This document shows, piece by piece, positions 60,747 through 64,000 of a stretch of 64,000 nucleotides of DNA. How positions within the stretch are numbered: position 1 is the stretch's first letter; each line of letters opens with the position of its first letter. The notes below the pieces were generated by a model. The model was given only the letters and a program-made list of their open reading frames with translations, made no database searches and had not been told where the DNA came from. The DNA lies in NCBI GenBank assembly GCA_001767525.1, contig MELF01000039.1, forward strand, positions 1 through 64,000, read 5' to 3'. Source of the stretch: Acidobacteria bacterium RIFCSPLOWO2_12_FULL_68_19. Lineage in GTDB: Bacteria; Acidobacteriota; Vicinamibacteria; Vicinamibacterales; UBA2999. Made by a program: the position numbers and the translations under genes.

Positions 60747-61967
60747 CTAGCGACGGGCGACGTTCCGATAGATCGTCCCGCCCTTCATCACGAACAGCAC
60801 GCGGCGGAGGGCAGTGATGTCAACGAGCGGGTCGCCGTCGACGGCAATCAGGTCGGCTTCCATGCCGGGCGCGATCGTTCCAATGCGATCCCCCAGCCCC
60901 AGCGCCTCGGCGCCGAGCGAGGTGACTCCGGCTATTGCATCCGTCGGACGCTGCCCGCCCTCGCGAACGCGCGCGACCACTTCGTCGGCGTTGCGCCCGT
61001 GCGCGCCGGCGCCCGCGTCGGTCCCCATGACGATCTTGAGCTTCGGTTGCTGGAGGGCCTGCCTGAACGCCGCCAGATTGACCGGGACGGCGGCCTCCAT
61101 GAACGCGAACCCCTTCTCGTCGAAGTTGCCAATCCCGAGATACCGCGGCTTGTTCCGGAGGTACTGCTGTATCACGACGCCAATGTTCGGCTCGAAGTAC
61201 ACGCCGCGCTCCGCCATGAGGGCGAACTCGGCTCTCGTGGCGTAGAAGCCGTGGGTGACGGCAAAGCAGCCTCCGCGAGCGGCCGCGGCCACCGCGCTCG
61301 CCGCATGGGCATGCACCCACGAGCGCTTGCCGAGCGCCCTGGCTTCGCCGCACACCGCCGCCACCTGCTCGTCGCTCATCGTCTGGCCGCCGCCTTCACG
61401 GATGCTCCTCGACGCAAACAGCTTGACGAGGTCGGCGCCGTCGGCGACCAGCTTCCGGACGCGCTGGCGCAGCTCGCCGGCCTCCAGCGCCGGGTCGGTC
61501 AACGGCTCGAGCGACGTGAGAAGGCGCGGGCCTGGAGCCCCGCGCTCGACGGCGGCGCGCAGTTCCCGATCGAGCGGCGCGCCGATGCTCTGTACCGTCG
61601 TGAATCCCGCGAGCAGCGTGTCGTAGCCGTTCTGCAGCGCGTGAAGCGTGCGCTCTGCCTCGCTCTCGCCGTCGTTCGACGCACGGCCGTCCCGGCCGTA
61701 GTGGGCGACGATATGGGCGTGTGTGTCGATCATGCCGGGCAACAGCGTGAGCCCGGCGAGGTCATAGGTGGCCGGTGCGCTCGAGCGGGGATCCACGCGC
61801 GTGATCCGCCCGCGCTCGACGGTGACCGCAGCGTTCTGCAGCACGCCGCCGCGGCCATCAATGAGCCTGGCGGCGCGTATGACGATCGGTGCGTCCTGCG
61901 CGACGGAGGCTGCCGTCCCCGTGAGAACGGCGCACGCGGTCGAGAGCACGAGGCGCGTCAATCGCAT
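60747..61967 (-). CDS. secreted metal-dependent amidohydrolase (imidazolonepropionase-like)
   Basis: The protein has 406 residues with signal peptide (GTAASVAQ). Motifs: LLPGMIDTHAHIVAHYG (HxH), GADLVKLFASRS (with a Lys), VHAHAASAVAAAARGG, VTHGFYATR, KIVMGTDAGAG and a C-terminal PGMEADLIAVDGDP. This is the exported amidohydrolase group with imidazolonepropionase-like dipeptidases. ATG 61967 is only nine bases after the 3' end of tRNA-Pro(GGG) and lacks a Shine-Dalgarno sequence, so it may be translated from a tRNA-processed transcript. Confidence 0.88.
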   Translation of the reverse strand: MRLTRLVLSTACAVLTGTAASVAQDAPIVIRAARLIDGRGGVLQNAAVTVERGRITRVDPRSSAPATYDLAGLTLLPGMIDTHAHIVAHYGRDGRASNDGESEAERTLHALQNGYDTLLAGFTTVQSIGAPLDRELRAAVERGAPGPRLLTSLEPLTDPALEAGELRQRVRKLVADGADLVKLFASRSIREGGGQTMSDEQVAAVCGEARALGKRSWVHAHAASAVAAAARGGCFAVTHGFYATRAEFALMAERGVYFEPNIGVVIQQYLRNKPRYLGIGNFDEKGFAFMEAAVPVNLAAFRQALQQPKLKIVMGTDAGAGAHGRNADEVVARVREGGQRPTDAIAGVTSLGAEALGLGDRIGTIAPGMEADLIAVDGDPLVDITALRRVLFVMKGGTIYRNVARR

Positions 61968-61976
61968 CGGTGTAAG

Positions 61977-62053
61977 TGGTCGGGACGGCGAGATTCGAAC
62001 TCGCGACCCCCTGAACCCCATTCAGGTGCGCTACCAGGCTGCGCTACGTCCCG
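61977..62053 (-). tRNA. tRNA-Pro (anticodon GGG)
   Basis: The cloverleaf on the minus strand: acceptor CGGGACG / CGTCCCG, D arm GCGC..GCGC, anticodon stem CCTGA/TCAGG with loop ATGGGGT (anticodon GGG), T arm GCGAG-TTCGAAT-CTCGC, discriminator A and encoded CCA. The 5' base directly follows the stop codon of the MerR gene. Confidence 0.95.
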
Positions 62054-62611
62054 TCAGGCGCTTGCGCGCTTCCGCTTGCCGCGTCCCTTCGGCTCCGTGT
62101 GGCGTCGTTTCGACGCCGCCACCCGCTTGGCCGTTCTTGCCGGCGCCGGGCGGCTCGACGCCGGCCGGCCCTGGCCTCGTCCGGCGGGCGCGCGGCGAGC
62201 CGGCTCGGATGCCCCGTTCTGCGGGAGTTCCGGCACCGGCATCGCACCTGCCCGCCTGGACAGCACCTCGAGGATCGACCGCAGTCCGCCGCGCACGATC
62301 TCGATCCGCGTCCGCGCATCGGCGCCCAGGGTGTCGAGCACCTCGTCCAGATCGGACTGCGTCTCGGCGGCCGGCCGAGGCAGGGCCGCCTCGAGCCGCC
62401 GGCGGGCGCCGGCGAGCGTCAGGCCTTCGCCGAACACCAGCTCCTTGATGCGCCGCACCCACTCGACGTCCGACTCGCGGTAGAGGCGCGGCGCGTCCTG
62501 CGCCTTCTGGACACCGATCCCGGGGAACTCCTTCTCCCAGGAGCGCAGCACGTATGGCTGGAGTCCGGTCGCCTCGCAGACGTCCGCCGCCTTGTACAGC
62601 TTCGGAGTCAC
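62054..62611 (-). CDS. MerR-family transcriptional regulator
   Basis: The protein has 185 residues. A MerR HTH (about 3-75): KLYKAADVCEATGLQPYVLR, SWEKEFPGI, RLYRESDVEWVRRIKELVFG, GLTLAGARRRL. The pattern is of the MlrA-like group. Then a helix (about 85-115) and a long basic Pro/Ala/Arg tail. A stable genome position between Der and tRNA-Pro is plausible. Its TGA stop abuts the tRNA. Confidence 0.88.
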   Translation of the reverse strand: MTPKLYKAADVCEATGLQPYVLRSWEKEFPGIGVQKAQDAPRLYRESDVEWVRRIKELVFGEGLTLAGARRRLEAALPRPAAETQSDLDEVLDTLGADARTRIEIVRGGLRSILEVLSRRAGAMPVPELPQNGASEPARRAPAGRGQGRPASSRPAPARTAKRVAASKRRHTEPKGRGKRKRASA

Positions 62612-62656
62612 CGCCCAAGTATAGCAGTCTGGAAATCCGCGGTCCGGCGCCGGATG

Positions 62657-64000
62657 CTACGTACGGCGTGCCGGGCGCGACCTGCGCCGCGGGCTCCCAC
62701 GGCGCCGGCGGACGTGCAGCCGGATCGGCGTGCCGAGAAAGCCGAACCGGTCCCGAATCTGGTTCACCAGGAACCGCTCGTAGGAGAAATGGAACTCCGA
62801 GGCGCCGCTCGTGAAGAAGACGAACGTCGGCGGCGCAACCCGGGCCTGCGTCGCATACAGCACCCGCACGTCCCGGCCGTCCCGGGTGGGCGGTGGGTGC
62901 GCCGCGGTCACCTTCTTGACGAACGTGTTCAGCTCCGGCGTTGGAACGCGGGCCGTGCGCGACGCCGTCACGCGGTCGATCACCTCGAGCAGGCGCGGCG
63001 TCCGCTCGCCGGTCAGCGCAGAGACGTGCAGGACTGGCGCATAGTCGAGGAACTTCATCTGCCGGCGCAGCTCCTCGTCGAACGCTTTCACGAATCCGGA
63101 ACCGCGCCCCGTCACGAGGTCCCACTTGTTGGCGGCAATAATGATGCCTCTTCCCGCCTTGTCCGCCTCGCCGGCAATGGCGGCATCCTGATCGGTCGCG
63201 CCGACGCTCGCATCCACCACCAGCACGACAATGTCGGCCGCCTCAATCGCCCGCCGCGCCATGGTCACGCTGACCGCCTCGACCTGTCCGGCCCGGGCAA
63301 CTCGTCCGGGACGCCGGATGCCGGCGGTATCGACGATTCGGAACTGCCGTCGATGCCAGCGGAGGACGGCGTCCACCGCATCCCGGGTGGTACCGGGCGC
63401 CTCGTTCACGATCATCCGCTCCTCCCGCAACAGGCGGTTGACCAGTGACGATTTGCCTGCGTTTGGCCGCCCGACGACCGCCACGTTGACTTCGGCAGCG
63501 GCGGAGGGCGCGCCGGCCGCCACCGGCGCGGGCCGCAGCCGATCCAGTATCGCGTCGAGCAGGTCGCCGGTCCCCTCGCCGTGCTCGGCTGACACCTCGA
63601 ACATCGGATCGAAGCCGAGCTCGGCGAACTCCAGCAGGCCGCCTTTCGCCCGGCGGTCGTCGGTCTTGTTGACGGCCAGCACCGCGGGCACGCTGGCGGT
63701 CCGCACGACGTGCGCGACCTCGCGGTCGGCGGGGACGAGTCCCTCCCGTCCGTCCACGACGAAGACCAGCACGTCGGCGCCGGCCAGGGCGCGCCGCCCG
63801 CGCGCGACAACCAGCTCGTGGAGCGGATCCGCGCTCGCGCCGAACAAGCCGCCCGTATCGACGAGCTCGAATGACACGCCGCGCCACTCCGCCGGATGGG
63901 CAATCACATCGCGCGTCGTACCCGGCAGAGGGGCCACGATCGCCCGCCTCGTGCCGATCAGCCGGTTGAACAGCGTCGATTTGCCAACGTTTGGCCGGCC
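62657..64000 (-). CDS. der: ribosome-assembly GTPase Der (EngA), N-terminus outside window
   Basis: The frame runs to the right edge, giving 448 residues; only the first few are missing, since the edge reads GRPNVGKSTLFNRL, the first P-loop. The first G domain has LPGTTRD, DTGG and NKTD; the second has GRPNAGKSSLVNR, APGTTRD, DTAGIRR, NKWD and SAL. A KH-like C-terminal domain follows (VRVLYATQARVAPPTFVFF) and a basic tail. Der assists 50S subunit assembly. It ends 45 bases upstream of the MerR start. Confidence 0.95.
   Translation of the reverse strand, partial: GRPNVGKSTLFNRLIGTRRAIVAPLPGTTRDVIAHPAEWRGVSFELVDTGGLFGASADPLHELVVARGRRALAGADVLVFVVDGREGLVPADREVAHVVRTASVPAVLAVNKTDDRRAKGGLLEFAELGFDPMFEVSAEHGEGTGDLLDAILDRLRPAPVAAGAPSAAAEVNVAVVGRPNAGKSSLVNRLLREERMIVNEAPGTTRDAVDAVLRWHRRQFRIVDTAGIRRPGRVARAGQVEAVSVTMARRAIEAADIVVLVVDASVGATDQDAAIAGEADKAGRGIIIAANKWDLVTGRGSGFVKAFDEELRRQMKFLDYAPVLHVSALTGERTPRLLEVIDRVTASRTARVPTPELNTFVKKVTAAHPPPTRDGRDVRVLYATQARVAPPTFVFFTSGASEFHFSYERFLVNQIRDRFGFLGTPIRLHVRRRRGSPRRRSRPARRT

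Noticed and set aside
59223..62483. Plus-strand open frame of 1086 residues
   Set aside because: It is antisense to the Cys-rich, beta-helix, amidohydrolase, tRNA and MerR genes, is Arg/Asp/Ala rich without domains, and even reads through a tRNA.

Overview
The window is GC-rich chromosomal DNA from an environmental bacterium, most likely an Acidobacteriota member close to Vicinamibacteria. The evidence is four very large TonB-dependent receptors of the acidobacterial Oar-like type (carboxypeptidase-regulatory-like N-terminus, then plug, then barrel), many secreted 'HHSF' and 'RGRW.G.TLVVET' proteins, and one-component regulators joining an excisionase-like HTH to a membrane segment. This assignment comes from gene content only; no marker gene was compared. 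There is no rRNA, CRISPR array, insertion sequence or intact prophage. Codon structure is so GC-rich that most genes carry long antisense shadow frames.

Layout. 1-5767 (minus): a giant kelch/Ig/MBG repeat protein running off the left edge. 6176-10414: an HTH-membrane regulator, a class V aminotransferase, a metallo-beta-lactamase (MBL) protein and a DinB protein. 10565-13151: an ABC importer operon of the nitrate/sulfonate/taurine type. 13177-13950: a DUF5666-like lipoprotein. 14204-46350: a 32-kb accessory region dominated by minus-strand operons. It has four TonB receptors, six members of one uncharacterised secreted superfamily (called family A and B here), two DUF6152-like 'HHSF' proteins, two four-helix DUF6644-like membrane proteins, two NHL propellers, two tandem ACMSD-like amidohydrolases, two MBL proteins, a di-haem oxidoreductase and an ECF sigma/anti-sigma pair. 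The core order B, A, DUF6152, TonB receptor occurs twice (21983 to 14204 and 42626 to 35543), which suggests one modular system deployed twice. 46489-48360: a small secreted protein, a RelE/XRE toxin-antitoxin pair with a palindromic promoter, and tRNA-Pro(CGG). 48376-64000: mostly housekeeping genes (surE, an MFS exporter, amrS, moaA, an HD-GYP response regulator with a Fis-type partner, a YgjP-like peptidase, Sua5, a DUF3810 protein, a sulfatase-like enzyme with a small membrane partner, a beta-helix protein, an amidohydrolase, tRNA-Pro(GGG), a MerR regulator, and Der running off the right edge).

How the genes work together. The receptors and their secreted partners look like an envelope system for recognising and processing an unknown substrate: outer-membrane uptake (TonB receptors), secreted proteins of the A/B superfamily, a putative metal or redox component (DUF6152 with a predicted N-terminal His-His, DUF6644 with conserved intramembrane His), NHL propellers, and periplasmic hydrolases or decarboxylases. 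Two promoters of similar sequence (TTGACG, then TGCTAT in the -10 area) precede the first cluster and the neighbouring receptor. The function of the system cannot be read from sequence. The A/B superfamily module is the best candidate here for an undescribed system.
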